A stretch of DNA of 64,000 nt from Trinickia mobilis (GTDB lineage: Bacteria; Pseudomonadota; Gammaproteobacteria; Burkholderiales; Burkholderiaceae): the NCBI RefSeq assembly GCF_017315705.1, contig NZ_JAFLRF010000029.1:1-64000 (forward strand), given 5' to 3'. The notes under the pieces were generated by a model, which did no database searches, had not been told where the DNA came from, and saw only the letters and a program-made list of their open reading frames with translations. Made by a program: the position numbers and the translations under genes. Numbering within the stretch: position 1 is the first letter of the stretch; every line of letters starts with the position of its first letter. Shown here one piece after another: positions 43,793 to 52,976 of this stretch.

Positions 43793-44572
43793 CTATTCGG
43801 TTTGTGGGTGCGACACGCGGCTTGTTCGGCTAACCGAGCATTGGGCCACCAGGTCGTCGTCGATGAAGACGGCGATATGGTCGCCGGGTTCGACCGGATA
43901 GAGGCCCAAAGGCGTGCCTGCAAGCACGATATGGCCGGGGACGAGAGCAAGCCCGTACTCGGCGAGATGACGCCGCAGCCAGCTCAGCGACGCGGACGGC
44001 CCGCCGGGAAGCGGCCACAGCTCGCCCGAACCGAGCAGGTTGCCATTGACGCGGACCGACAGCGTGGCTCGCTTCGCAAGGAAAGTCCGAGATGACAACC
44101 AAGGCTCGTCCGGCAAGACGACGCCGGCATTCAAGCCGTTGTTCGCGACCAACTCCATCAGCGTCGGGCGCGGCGCCCTGAAGACGAAGTGATGTAGTTC
44201 GATGACGGGAAACGCGGCTGCGATCTGACCGTCATCGCCGATCCGCAAGGCCATTTCGCCCTCGATTGCCAAATGAGCGAAGGCGGCGATGTCGAGTTTG
44301 TCACCAGTCTGGCGGATCTCGCTGTCGAAAAGGCAGCCGCGAATCGGGCCTTCCATCCCGAATTGCGCGACCGTACCCGGTCCGGTGCAACCGACCTTGT
44401 AGCCAATGACACGATCGCCTGCCGCAACCCGCAAAGCCGTGATGGCCTGTTGAAGATCGTATGCCTGCGGCAGACTCAGGACAAAGCCCGGATCTGCGAA
44501 ACAGGTGCCGGGCTCGCGCGCGCGGTAATCCCGCCACTGGCGGTCGGCCAGTTTAGCCAGCGCGCCCGTCAT
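43793..44572 (-). CDS. 2-keto-4-pentenoate hydratase / FAH-family enzyme
   Basis: About 259 residues. VIGYKVGCTGPGTVAQFG, IEGEMALRIG (metal-binding Glu) and PLGLYPVEPGDHIAVFID match MhpD/TesE-like hydratases of meta-cleavage pathways. These add water to 2-hydroxypenta-2,4-dienoate-type acids. The ATG at 44572 was chosen over a TTG 27 bases upstream. It directly follows a collapsed GST gene, consistent with a decaying aromatic-degradation region. Confidence 0.75.
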   Translation of the reverse strand: MTGALAKLADRQWRDYRAREPGTCFADPGFVLSLPQAYDLQQAITALRVAAGDRVIGYKVGCTGPGTVAQFGMEGPIRGCLFDSEIRQTGDKLDIAAFAHLAIEGEMALRIGDDGQIAAAFPVIELHHFVFRAPRPTLMELVANNGLNAGVVLPDEPWLSSRTFLAKRATLSVRVNGNLLGSGELWPLPGGPSASLSWLRRHLAEYGLALVPGHIVLAGTPLGLYPVEPGDHIAVFIDDDLVAQCSVSRTSRVSHPQTE

Positions 44573-44585
44573 TCCGTCGCCCCGA

Positions 44586-44793
44586 TCACGCTTTGACAAC
44601 GCTTGCCGCCGTCTGGCCGAACAGCAGCTTCTTGCCCTCCTCCGTCACGGCTGGTTGAGCGGAATAGGGTTCGCCCTGGGCATAGGCGCGCACTGATGTT
44701 GATGGGATGAATTGTGTAATCCAACGCTGCCTCTTCGAGGAACATCGTTTTTTTTTGGCCGTTCGGCGTCGGCCAGTAATAGAGATCAATCAT
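44586..44793 (-). pseudogene. Glutathione S-transferase with large internal deletion
   Basis: The start MIDLYYWPTPNGQKKTMFLE is a GST thioredoxin-fold beginning (YghU/GstA-like). In another frame the end reads AQPAVTEEGKKLLFGQTAAS, the GST C-terminus. About 65 codons replace a gene of roughly 230, so the middle is deleted and the halves are out of frame. Confidence 0.65.
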
Positions 44794-44821
44794 TTTCGGT
44801 TGCTTCCTTTGAATGATTCCG

Positions 44822-45628
44822 TCAAAGCGCCGAATGGTCCTTCACGGCGTCCTCGAGAGCAGGTTTCAGACCCAGGAACCGTTCGTCGACGGCCGCCGGG
44901 TTGTCGCGGTTGAGAGCGGTCATTTGGGCACGCGCTTCGCCACCCCGGATCACCTCGAAGGCATTCGCCTCGATCCCCTCGACGATGGCGGCGGCGACGG
45001 CCGAGGCCGGCTCGAGCGAAAAGCCCAACTCGGGCCCGGCGCGGTTCGACTTCATCATCGGTGTGTCGGTGCCGCCGGGATAGGCGGTCAGCACATGGAT
45101 GCCCTCGCCCTTCAGCTCACGCCGCAGCGCCTCGCCGAAGCGGGCGAGGCCAGCCTTGGCAGCGGCGTAGGTCGCGTAGAACGGCGCGCCGATGAGGGCG
45201 ATGCTGGAGGCGACGTTGACAACCATTGCGTCGCCGCTGGCGCGCAGCGCCGGCATGGCTGCGCGCGTCAGCATGATCGGGGCCACGAGGTCGACATCGA
45301 TCATGGCTTGGAGTTCGGCCTCAGGCGTGTTCTCCAGGCGGCCAGCCCGAACACCGCCAGCGTTGTTCACAAGGATGTCGAGACCGCCCAGCGCCTCCAT
45401 CGCGACAGTGAGCGTCGCCTCACGCCCCTGCGCCGTGGCGACGTCCGCCACGACCCCTTGCATGATGGTGCCTTTCGCCTTGAAATCATCGACGACCGCC
45501 GCAACGACCTCAGGCCGTCTGCCCGAGATGGCGACCTTTGCGCCTTTGGCAACGAGCACTTGCGCCACGGCAAGTCCGATGCCACTCGATCCACCGGTGA
45601 TGAGGACGCGTTTGCCTGCAATATTCAT
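44822..45628 (-). CDS. Short-chain dehydrogenase/reductase
   Basis: A 268-residue classical SDR: GKRVLITGGSSGIGLAVAQ, NNAGGVR, and active-site YATYAAAKAG (YxxxK). The shape resembles DltE-like oxidoreductases. A TetR gene is divergent 315 bases away and probably controls it. Substrate unknown. Confidence 0.8.
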   Translation of the reverse strand: MNIAGKRVLITGGSSGIGLAVAQVLVAKGAKVAISGRRPEVVAAVVDDFKAKGTIMQGVVADVATAQGREATLTVAMEALGGLDILVNNAGGVRAGRLENTPEAELQAMIDVDLVAPIMLTRAAMPALRASGDAMVVNVASSIALIGAPFYATYAAAKAGLARFGEALRRELKGEGIHVLTAYPGGTDTPMMKSNRAGPELGFSLEPASAVAAAIVEGIEANAFEVIRGGEARAQMTALNRDNPAAVDERFLGLKPALEDAVKDHSAL

Positions 45629-45638
45629 GATTGCCTCC

Positions 45639-45750
45639 TCACGCTGCCGACGGATAGTTCGACGGGAAGAGCGCGCGGTTGGTCTCCTCGTCGTTGACCC
45701 TCTTGATGTCGTGGTTCTTGAGTAGGTTGGAAATAAAAGCTGATCATGGT
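45639..45750 (-). pseudogene. 3' remnant of an unidentified gene
   Basis: One minus frame reads NHDIKRVNDEETNRALFPSN, then YPSAA and stop. This looks like a genuine C-terminus, but no upstream coding region joins it in frame. An overlapping ATG frame (MISFYFQPTQ) is short and unconvincing. I cannot identify the parent gene. Confidence 0.3.
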
Positions 45751-45942
45751 CGTCTCCTTCAGAGCGGGTTGCTGTTCCAATCCCATAGGGGCGATTCTTT
45801 CCGGGTTCCGGCTCGGGCCCAGGAGGGACTCAAGTCGGTGGGCGCGGCGTGTCGAGGCGCCCACCGACTTGGATTTTAATATGCTCGTTCTAAAATAGAG
45901 TGCGGCTGTGAATATGGCAAGATGTCCGCCGGTTCAAATCGC

Positions 45943-46566
45943 ATGGATCAGGGAATGGCAAGGCCGAGGGAATTTGACGAAGAGGCCGTGCTCGACGCGG
46001 CGATGCAATGCGTCTGGCGCTGTGGCTACGAGGCGACGTCGGTGCGTGATCTCGTTGAAAAGACTGGGATCACCAGCGCCAGCCTCTACAACGCCTTCGG
46101 CGACAAGCGTGGGCTCTATGAGAGCGCGCTCGACCGGCATGTCGAAGAGAGCATTGCCGACCGCATCCGGCGCTACGAGGAACTGGAGCCGCGCGATGCG
46201 ATCAGAGCGTTCTTCGCGGAGATCCTGAAGCGCTCACTCGGCGACCCTCAGCACAAGGGTTGCATGATGGTGAACGCGGCGCTCGACGTGGCGCCGCACG
46301 ATCCTAAATTCCAGAAGATCGTCGCTGGCGTGCTCGTCCGGATCGAGGAATTCTTCCTGGGTTGCGTCAAGGCCGGCCAGGCTGACGGTACGATCACGCG
46401 ATTGCTGTCGGCAGCAAACCTCGCCCATCATCTCCTTGGCGTGCTCATCGGCGTCCGCGTGTTGGCGCGCGTTCGACCGGAACGGGCGCTGCTGGAAGGC
46501 GTCATCGCGCCAGCTCTCGCCCTTCTGGACAGCGAAGGCGGAGCGTCAGCGGTGTCAAAGCAGTGA
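45943..46566 (+). CDS. TetR-family regulator
   Basis: About 207 residues. MARPREFDEEAVLDAAMQCV, GYEATSVRDLVEKTGITSAS and LYNAFGDKRGLYE form the standard TetR HTH, followed by a C-terminal TetR_C-like domain. Possible starts are 45922, 45943 and 45955 (MARPREF); none has a strong ribosome-binding site. It is divergent from the SDR gene. Confidence 0.8.
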   Translation: MDQGMARPREFDEEAVLDAAMQCVWRCGYEATSVRDLVEKTGITSASLYNAFGDKRGLYESALDRHVEESIADRIRRYEELEPRDAIRAFFAEILKRSLGDPQHKGCMMVNAALDVAPHDPKFQKIVAGVLVRIEEFFLGCVKAGQADGTITRLLSAANLAHHLLGVLIGVRVLARVRPERALLEGVIAPALALLDSEGGASAVSKQ

Positions 46567-46614
46567 GGCCCTTTGCCGAAATCTTTGCGCTGGCCGCCGA
46601 GCGCAAAGGCGGCG

Positions 46615-46887
46615 CTGTTGCGCTGCGGGGTCCCGCATGCCGGCAGAGGCAAGGGGCCGCGCTTACATGATCTTCGTCATGTTTTTGCCGTCCATGCCTT
46701 GCTGCGGTGGTGCCAGGAGGGAGCCGACCTCGATGCGAAGCTCCCGGTGCTGGCGACCTACCTGGGCCATCGCTTCCTCGCCGGAACGCAGCGCTATCTG
46801 CATCTGATTGCCGAACTGTTTCCGGAGATCACGGCGCGCACCAGCGCCGCCTTCGGTGACGTCATCCCGCGGAGGAACGGATCATGA
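46615..46887 (+). pseudogene. Tyrosine recombinase C-terminal fragment (second of a recombinase trio)
   Basis: The frame gives PRLHDLRHVFAVHALLRWCQ, ATYLGHRFLAGTQRYLHL and IAELFPEITARTSAAFGD, with HxLR, the GHR box and the catalytic Tyr of the middle recombinase in Recombinase-in-Trio (RIT) elements. The N-terminal two thirds is missing. Its stop overlaps the next recombinase start (ATGA), the arrangement found in RIT elements. Confidence 0.65.
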
Positions 46888-47894
46888 AACCAACGGATTT
46901 CTCCATGCTCGTGACCGACTTCCTGACACACCATCTGGCCGCACAGCGCAACCTAAGCCCCAACACGATCAAGGCCTATCGCGACGTCTTCACCCTGCTG
47001 CTGCGATTCTGTCGTGACGGGCGGGAAATCGCACTGGAGCGTCTGTCTCTGGCACAGATCGACGTACCCCTGGTCGAGGCATTCCTTGATCACCTGGCCA
47101 ACGACCGGCACGTTTCGGTCAGCACACTGAATCATCGCCTCGCGGCGTTGCACGCGTTCTACCGCTACGTACAGTCGGAAGTACCTGAGCGCCTGCGGCA
47201 GTGTCGGCAGGTCCTCGCGATTCCGCTGCGGCGACAGCCGCGCCCCAGTGTCAGTTACCTCTCCAGGGAATACCTTGCACAGCTTCTCGCGCAACCGGAC
47301 CTGCGTACGTCTGAGGGCCGTCGGGATGCAGTGATGTTAAGCGTACTCTATGACACCGGTGCCCGGGTACAGGAGTTGATTGACCTGAACGCGGGGGACG
47401 TGCGCCTGGATCCTCCATCGCAGGTGCGGCTCATGGGAAAGGGTCGAAAGCCGCGCGCCGTGCCCTTGATGGACTCGACAGTCGAACTGCTGCTCCAGTA
47501 TCGACGCAACAACAACCTCGACCGTCCTGAACACGCCGACAAGCCACTCTTCCAGAACCGGCAAGGCACACGGTTATCGCGCTCGGGTGTACGTTATCTC
47601 CTGCAAAAGTATGTGATTCCTGTACGGCGAAATCACCCCGACTTCACACAACGGGTGAGTCCTCACAGCCTGAGGCACACAAAGGGAATGCACCTGCTGC
47701 AGAGCGGCGTGCCGCTTGAGATCATCCGCGACTTCCCGGGTCACGTGGATGTGAAGACAACGGAGATCTATGCTCGCGCAAATCTTGAGATGAAGCGCAA
47801 GGCTCTCGAGAAAGCCACCGACGGTGCGCCGCTTCCAAAGATCCCATCCTGGCAGCAGAACAAAACACTGCTCGAATGGCTACATTCGCTGTAG
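46884..47894 (+). CDS. Tyrosine recombinase, third member of a RIT element
   Basis: A 336-residue XerC/D-like recombinase. The core-binding domain (NLSPNTIKAYRDVFTLLLRF) is followed by Arg in LYDTGARVQELIDL, Lys in GKGRKPRAVP, HSLRHTKGMHLL and the Tyr in TTEIYARA. Where relatives have FLGHVDV, this copy has FPGHVDV, a Leu-to-Pro change next to a catalytic His box that could impair folding. It is likely a stranded remnant, since the first two trio genes are missing or broken. Confidence 0.75.
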   Translation: MKPTDFSMLVTDFLTHHLAAQRNLSPNTIKAYRDVFTLLLRFCRDGREIALERLSLAQIDVPLVEAFLDHLANDRHVSVSTLNHRLAALHAFYRYVQSEVPERLRQCRQVLAIPLRRQPRPSVSYLSREYLAQLLAQPDLRTSEGRRDAVMLSVLYDTGARVQELIDLNAGDVRLDPPSQVRLMGKGRKPRAVPLMDSTVELLLQYRRNNNLDRPEHADKPLFQNRQGTRLSRSGVRYLLQKYVIPVRRNHPDFTQRVSPHSLRHTKGMHLLQSGVPLEIIRDFPGHVDVKTTEIYARANLEMKRKALEKATDGAPLPKIPSWQQNKTLLEWLHSL

Positions 47895-47985
47895 GACAGC
47901 GGAGGTTACGCACGTCGCTTGTTGGCTGCGGGCCTCCCCATCCAGGCCAACTTTTATGTAGAGTTCCTACGACCGGAAACCTTTG

Positions 47986-48350
47986 CTATCGCGAGCGGGA
48001 TTCGACACTGCACATAACAACTTTCGGCCGGTAATAAAGAGAAGTCGTCGCGATCGAGGCATGGCGCAGATTGTCCCGTACCGTTGTCAGTTCAGCGCGT
48101 TGCGACAGCGCGTAGGTGGCGTGCGTGTATCGCATCCAGTGTTGACTCGCGACGCAGCCTGGCGGCAAGTAGCGGATTGCCACCGTCAAGCTGTTCGGCG
48201 GCGGTCCGGAAGAACCGTTTCATGGCTGCCCACAATCGCACGCCGCTCATCGTCCCGGCAGCATCAACGCCCAAGCTGCCGACGACCGGTGTCCTGGGAT
48301 GCCACCACCGCATGGCGATCGGACAGGTTCCGCTCAAGTTGTAGACGATC
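47986..48350 (-). pseudogene. Integrase C-terminal remnant, frame-shifted
   Basis: Minus-strand pieces read LWAAMKRFFRTAAEQLDGGN, then, in another frame, HWMRYTHATYALSQRAELTT and VRDNLRHASIATTSLYY. Together these are the catalytic end of a KfrA-associated-type integrase with a frameshift near 48170 and the N-terminal part missing. Confidence 0.7.
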
Positions 48351-48453
48351 GCAGTCGGTACACGACCACCAAACACTGTATAAAAACACAGGTATAATGT
48401 GTCGCGTGTGCCAGCTGCGAAGCTGAATACCAGCGCGATTCGAGGTGTATTTG

Positions 48454-49038
48454 ATGGCCTTTCAGGAAGTTCTTTTCGGACCTGAACCCGTTTCGGTGGT
48501 TCGTGACGAAGAAGGCGGAGTCCGTTACCTGCCCGCATCTATAGGCCCACAGCTTGCCCATCGCTGGTTCGATCTGTTAATGCGTAACGCTAGCTGGGGT
48601 GCTTACCGTCGCATGATGTACGATCGCGAGGTTGCCGTTCCCCGTCTGATGGCTGGCTATGCGGAAGATGCGCAAGCCGAATTGCCGGAGCCTTTGACGG
48701 AAGCCTTCAACGTGATGCGCTCCCTGGTGGGAGCTCCATTCAATCATGTTGGGTTGAATTTGTATCGTGACGAAAACGACAGCGTCGCACCGCACGGCGA
48801 TAAGGTTGAGAAGCTCGTTATCGGCCAACCTATCGCGGTCCTGTCATTAGGTGCAACTCGACGCATGTCAATTCGGCCAAGGCGTGATACGGGCCGCGTC
48901 AGACACATCGATCTGGAGGCAGGAAGTGTCCTGGTGATGAGCTATGAATCTCAGTTGACGCATGAACACGGAATCGCAAAGATGGCGCAAGCCTGTGAAC
49001 CACGGATCAGTCTGGCGTTCCGCTGCTTTGCCCTCTGA
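48454..49038 (+). CDS. AlkB-like 2-oxoglutarate/Fe(II) dioxygenase
   Basis: A 194-residue protein with the double-stranded beta-helix core of AlkB relatives. NLYRDENDSVAPHGDKVEKL holds the NxY and HxD, THEHGIAK the distal His, and PRISLAFRCF the Arg pair that binds 2-oxoglutarate. These enzymes repair or modify alkylated nucleic acids. The ATG at 48454 follows GAGG; a GTG nine bases earlier is less likely. It stands alone at the edge of the second defence island. Confidence 0.75.
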   Translation: MAFQEVLFGPEPVSVVRDEEGGVRYLPASIGPQLAHRWFDLLMRNASWGAYRRMMYDREVAVPRLMAGYAEDAQAELPEPLTEAFNVMRSLVGAPFNHVGLNLYRDENDSVAPHGDKVEKLVIGQPIAVLSLGATRRMSIRPRRDTGRVRHIDLEAGSVLVMSYESQLTHEHGIAKMAQACEPRISLAFRCFAL

Positions 49039-49172
49039 CTTAGGTAATCATGCTCTTTTGCTTTCCGTTTCACCTTTTTGACTCGACGGTCGGAGGAGAC
49101 ATGGCTGTAGAAGTGGAGAATGGCGTCCGTCGCTCAGTCTAGGTGGGCCATGGACTGAGCGACTCTCATCAG

Positions 49173-52100
49173 CTACGCGCTGTAAGGGCCTCGCAACCGG
49201 TCGCGCTCAGCCTGGCTGCTGTACGTTTCTGCGAGCTTACGTATGTCTTGCGCTAACCGAGGGTAGCCGGCTTCACCGATAGCTGTTGCGCGATCGGCAT
49301 ATCGTCTCGAGATTTCCAGCTCAGCCGCGCCGCCAGAAAAACCATAGGTTCCGCGCGAGTTGAACAATTCGGTGACCATTCCGCCTCGCATGGCCTCTGC
49401 GTCGCGCCCGTTTAGCGCGTGCGCTAAGGTCCGATCGAGCCATAGACCGTCCGGATCTGCTGGAGCACTAGCAAGGCATTTGCCGAGCATACTCATCGCG
49501 ACATCAAGATGACCACTTTCAGCGCTTTCTCGCCTAACACTGGCTAGCCATGCTGTGAAAACAGCGGCCTTTATTTGCCCGCTATCGCCAAGTCCCGGAC
49601 AGATGCGCCAACCAGCAAGGAGCCGATAAGCATTGCTCGCAACCCTCTCCTTGAGAGCAGCATCTACACCATCGTCCGAACCGGACGGGCCATTCTTCGA
49701 GTGGAACGCGAGCTTCACTAAATCGCAGAAGCAATCTGGGTCGCTCGCCATCCGTCGATGCAGGAAAATCGGTTTGTGCTGAGGTTGGCGATCCAGAAGC
49801 ACAAAAAACTCCCACTCGATTTTGCACACCGCGTCGGCGCCAGCATCCGCCCTGCTCTGTAACTCTTCAAGTAACCTGCCGATCTCGTGTAGGCCGATAC
49901 TGGCGAAATCTGCTGTTGGAGAAATAGCAGTCAGGAACACCTCAGTTAGGAGCGAGGTTGATACCTCTTGTCCGATGTGCAGCGCCCTATGGAGCAACCG
50001 CATCGCCGCAAAGGGCCTGTTGTTCGCAAGAAGCTTCTTTACGCCGAGCAGCAACTCATCTGGCTCGATGTTAACATTCGCTCCGACAGCAGCCCAGTAG
50101 ATCTCGCCGACCGCCGACTCGAGAGTCTCGAGGCGTTGCCAGGCCTCGTTGCCGAAGGGCAACGAAGTGAGCAGACGTGCAGCCTCGGTCGGCGACCAGT
50201 TCGGCAGCGATAGGCTATCTACCCACGCCCAACCTTCCTTCCTGAATCTCGCCCAGGCATAGCTCGACGCCCCGTCACGAAGAAACTCGGCGTCGTTGAC
50301 AAGGTCAGCTGGTAGGACCAAGCGATCAACGTCCGTATTCCCAATCTCGCCCCACGCAATCCCCAGCAAACGCGGAGATTTCACCGCGACCATAAATTCG
50401 ACAAGCGCTTGATGTCCTTGGCTCAGCAGTTCGCGAACGGCGGTGCGCCGCCGCTCGGCCAGCACCCGTACATGCTTGTGCCAATCTCCATCGTCCTGAT
50501 AGGTGACGGGATCATTGGGATCGAACAGGCCAAGATGTCGGAGGATCGGAGACTGAGGTGCGAGCATGGTCGCAATATCGGCGAGGCGATCGACTTGAGT
50601 GGGTCGCATCGCCCACGCCGCGCCGGGAAATTGACGGTGCTTCCCGATCATCTCGCACAAGGCTTTCCACAGCCCGTAGCGAGCATGTTCATCAAGCGCT
50701 CCCACTTGCTCGCTCTCGAGCAGCGACGCTGCGTCGTTCCATGACGGCAACGGCAGAGAATCAATCCTCGCTACCAGGTCGGCAAGCTTGGCCTTGTCGG
50801 ATTTCGCCGCGTCTGTGGCAAGCCTGATGTATTCGCGGGTTTGCTCTTCAAATGACGTGTCACCCACTGAATCGGACCAGTCCTCCGGAATGGAACCCCT
50901 GTAGGTGGGCTTATGCGTGCCATTCGAAAAGACGTTGGCGTTCGGAAGCAGTCCGAGAAGTAGTTTCCACCCGATTTCCGGAAACGACCGCTGGAGCCCT
51001 GCCACAGCAGCGAGGCGTGCGGAGAACGGCGCGCAGGTCTGCGGAAGCCAGGGGAGGAAAATCGTGATGAGCGAATTTAAAGGACGATTGCTCCAATTCC
51101 CGCCTGGGTCAAGGAGGGCGAGCTCGGCGAGGCAGTTCACGACCTGCCCCAGATGCTCCCGCTCCCATGCTAATGTCTCGAGCGCCCATAGAAGTCCAGT
51201 CAGATAGTTGCGTCCGAACGCCCCGCTATCTTCCTGTTCGAAGACCTCGACAAACGGCGATGGCTTTTCACCCAACGCCGTGTCGACGCAATCGAGGAAA
51301 GACGATGGCGATGCTTCTGCGAGCATCGGCAGTAGCATGTTCAAGCTCGCCCAACGGCTCGCCGAAGCGTTTTCGAGGAGCCCGTGGACAATCTGGGATG
51401 CAACCCACGCCGGGCGCCCGACAGTGCATGATCTCAATGCGCGCGGCTGCGCACCCATGAACGCGACTGTTTCCGAGATGCCTTCACGAAGCCTCGAAGA
51501 ATATGAGAACGCCTTCCCGAAGATCCCTGCTGCGTAGCGGCGCTCCTTCGCTAGTTGCAGCTCGGGAGCATCTTCAGCCAGTATCCTGAGCGCAGCCGCT
51601 TTGAACGCATCCAGATGGGAGTCATAGACGTGACTCGCCAACGCCTGCCATCCGTCGTGTCGTGAGACGAATTTCCAAACACGATCCTGGTGTGTCAGAG
51701 GAGCGCTCGGTTCCACAGCGGCGTTGCGAAGCACGCTAACCCAGTCGTTGTATGGCTTACCTGAAATTGCTTCTACCGTAGCGACGTCGTCTGCCTTCTC
51801 CTCGTTCCATCCGCCCACCAACATAGCGACGGCGAGATCTGCGGCATACGGTCCCGACGCCCATCCCGGGACGGCTGAGTTTCCCTTGAAGCAACGTACG
51901 AGCGAACTCAAGTCGCCGTTGCTTCTGCGCGCCAGAATTCGAGCGCGTTCGTCGGGAAAGCCAGCCTCTCTTAGCGTGCGTTCTATCTCATGCGTGGCCG
52001 GAGTGGCCAGTTGTACGGCGAATGGCTGCTTCACGCCTCCAGGAGACCCAGCGAACACGACCCGATGACCAGCCCGCCGAGCCTTTTCGAGTAGCAGTGC

Positions 52101-52976
52101 GCCCCGCTCACTCGCGACGTCAAGCTCCGGATCGGCGACCAGAACATGGGGCTGGCGTCGTGCGACAAAGTCCGTCCATGCGTCCGCCCCAGAAATCACT
52201 ACGCAGCTACCTGCCACGTCTGCGCGCCGCTCCTGCTCAAGGCTCGCGATGTAAGCTGAAACAAAATCCACAGCCTGTCCCGGGTGATGAGTTTCGAGCC
52301 GAAGCTTCGCGACGTCACCTCGCAGAACCGCGTCAAGCCGTTCACATGCGTCCTCCCGTCCGACGAGGAACGTCGCTGGAGTCAGCGCGACATCTCCTTC
52401 GCCGGAGCTGACAAGCGCCCAATGCTCTCCCGGCAGTTCGAGCTGATGCACGGCAAGATTCAGGCGTTTTGCGAGCCACAGCTCAACCACCGGCATCTCG
52501 TGCAACCAGTCGACCAGCTTCGTGCCGTCGATAACGCGCACGCTGGCCCACTCCTTCCGCTGCTGGCGAGTTTCGAGCCAGGCTAGCTGATTCTCGTCCC
52601 TCCAATCGCCCTTCCACCCCCTGCGACCGGAAAGCGGTGTGACGAAAATAAACGTGGACTCAACACGCACATTCGCTGGCACAGCCTCGGTGCGCTCCCG
52701 GTAGTCGCTCGTCGCCTTGTCGCCCGCATCCAGGTTCGTGCCGATCTCCCAATACGAGCGACCTTCCGGCACGAACGGCTCACAGGCGAATATGGTTTGC
52801 AACTCTCCGTCGGGGCCCGATTGGCCGATGCTGTCGCCTAGCGGGAAACGGCGATTCCTCGGTTGCGGGGACGATGCGGCAACAAGGCGCCAAACGAGCT
52901 CCACGATGATGCCTTGGGCTTCGACGGCATGCCCTCTTACCCAGTCATCTAGCAAATTTTCGGTGATGAGACTCAC
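49173..52976 (-). CDS. Large (1267-residue) putative defence protein with nuclease-like N-terminus
   Basis: The start is the GTG at 52976, six bases after GGAG; the open frame extends 77 codons upstream but with unrelated composition. Residues about 10-190 look like a restriction-endonuclease-like effector (GDSIGQSGPDGEL, then PEGRSYWEIGTNLDAGDKAT). Residues near 210-260 read FLVGREDACERLDAVLRGDV, as at the start of a STAND-type ATPase, but the Walker A position is HHPGQAVDF, without GKT. About 900 residues of helical, repeat-like sequence follow (Trp/Leu-rich). I recognise no named family. The architecture suggests a sensor-effector protein. Confidence 0.55.
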   Translation of the reverse strand: MSLITENLLDDWVRGHAVEAQGIIVELVWRLVAASSPQPRNRRFPLGDSIGQSGPDGELQTIFACEPFVPEGRSYWEIGTNLDAGDKATSDYRERTEAVPANVRVESTFIFVTPLSGRRGWKGDWRDENQLAWLETRQQRKEWASVRVIDGTKLVDWLHEMPVVELWLAKRLNLAVHQLELPGEHWALVSSGEGDVALTPATFLVGREDACERLDAVLRGDVAKLRLETHHPGQAVDFVSAYIASLEQERRADVAGSCVVISGADAWTDFVARRQPHVLVADPELDVASERGALLLEKARRAGHRVVFAGSPGGVKQPFAVQLATPATHEIERTLREAGFPDERARILARRSNGDLSSLVRCFKGNSAVPGWASGPYAADLAVAMLVGGWNEEKADDVATVEAISGKPYNDWVSVLRNAAVEPSAPLTHQDRVWKFVSRHDGWQALASHVYDSHLDAFKAAALRILAEDAPELQLAKERRYAAGIFGKAFSYSSRLREGISETVAFMGAQPRALRSCTVGRPAWVASQIVHGLLENASASRWASLNMLLPMLAEASPSSFLDCVDTALGEKPSPFVEVFEQEDSGAFGRNYLTGLLWALETLAWEREHLGQVVNCLAELALLDPGGNWSNRPLNSLITIFLPWLPQTCAPFSARLAAVAGLQRSFPEIGWKLLLGLLPNANVFSNGTHKPTYRGSIPEDWSDSVGDTSFEEQTREYIRLATDAAKSDKAKLADLVARIDSLPLPSWNDAASLLESEQVGALDEHARYGLWKALCEMIGKHRQFPGAAWAMRPTQVDRLADIATMLAPQSPILRHLGLFDPNDPVTYQDDGDWHKHVRVLAERRRTAVRELLSQGHQALVEFMVAVKSPRLLGIAWGEIGNTDVDRLVLPADLVNDAEFLRDGASSYAWARFRKEGWAWVDSLSLPNWSPTEAARLLTSLPFGNEAWQRLETLESAVGEIYWAAVGANVNIEPDELLLGVKKLLANNRPFAAMRLLHRALHIGQEVSTSLLTEVFLTAISPTADFASIGLHEIGRLLEELQSRADAGADAVCKIEWEFFVLLDRQPQHKPIFLHRRMASDPDCFCDLVKLAFHSKNGPSGSDDGVDAALKERVASNAYRLLAGWRICPGLGDSGQIKAAVFTAWLASVRRESAESGHLDVAMSMLGKCLASAPADPDGLWLDRTLAHALNGRDAEAMRGGMVTELFNSRGTYGFSGGAAELEISRRYADRATAIGEAGYPRLAQDIRKLAETYSSQAERDRLRGPYSA

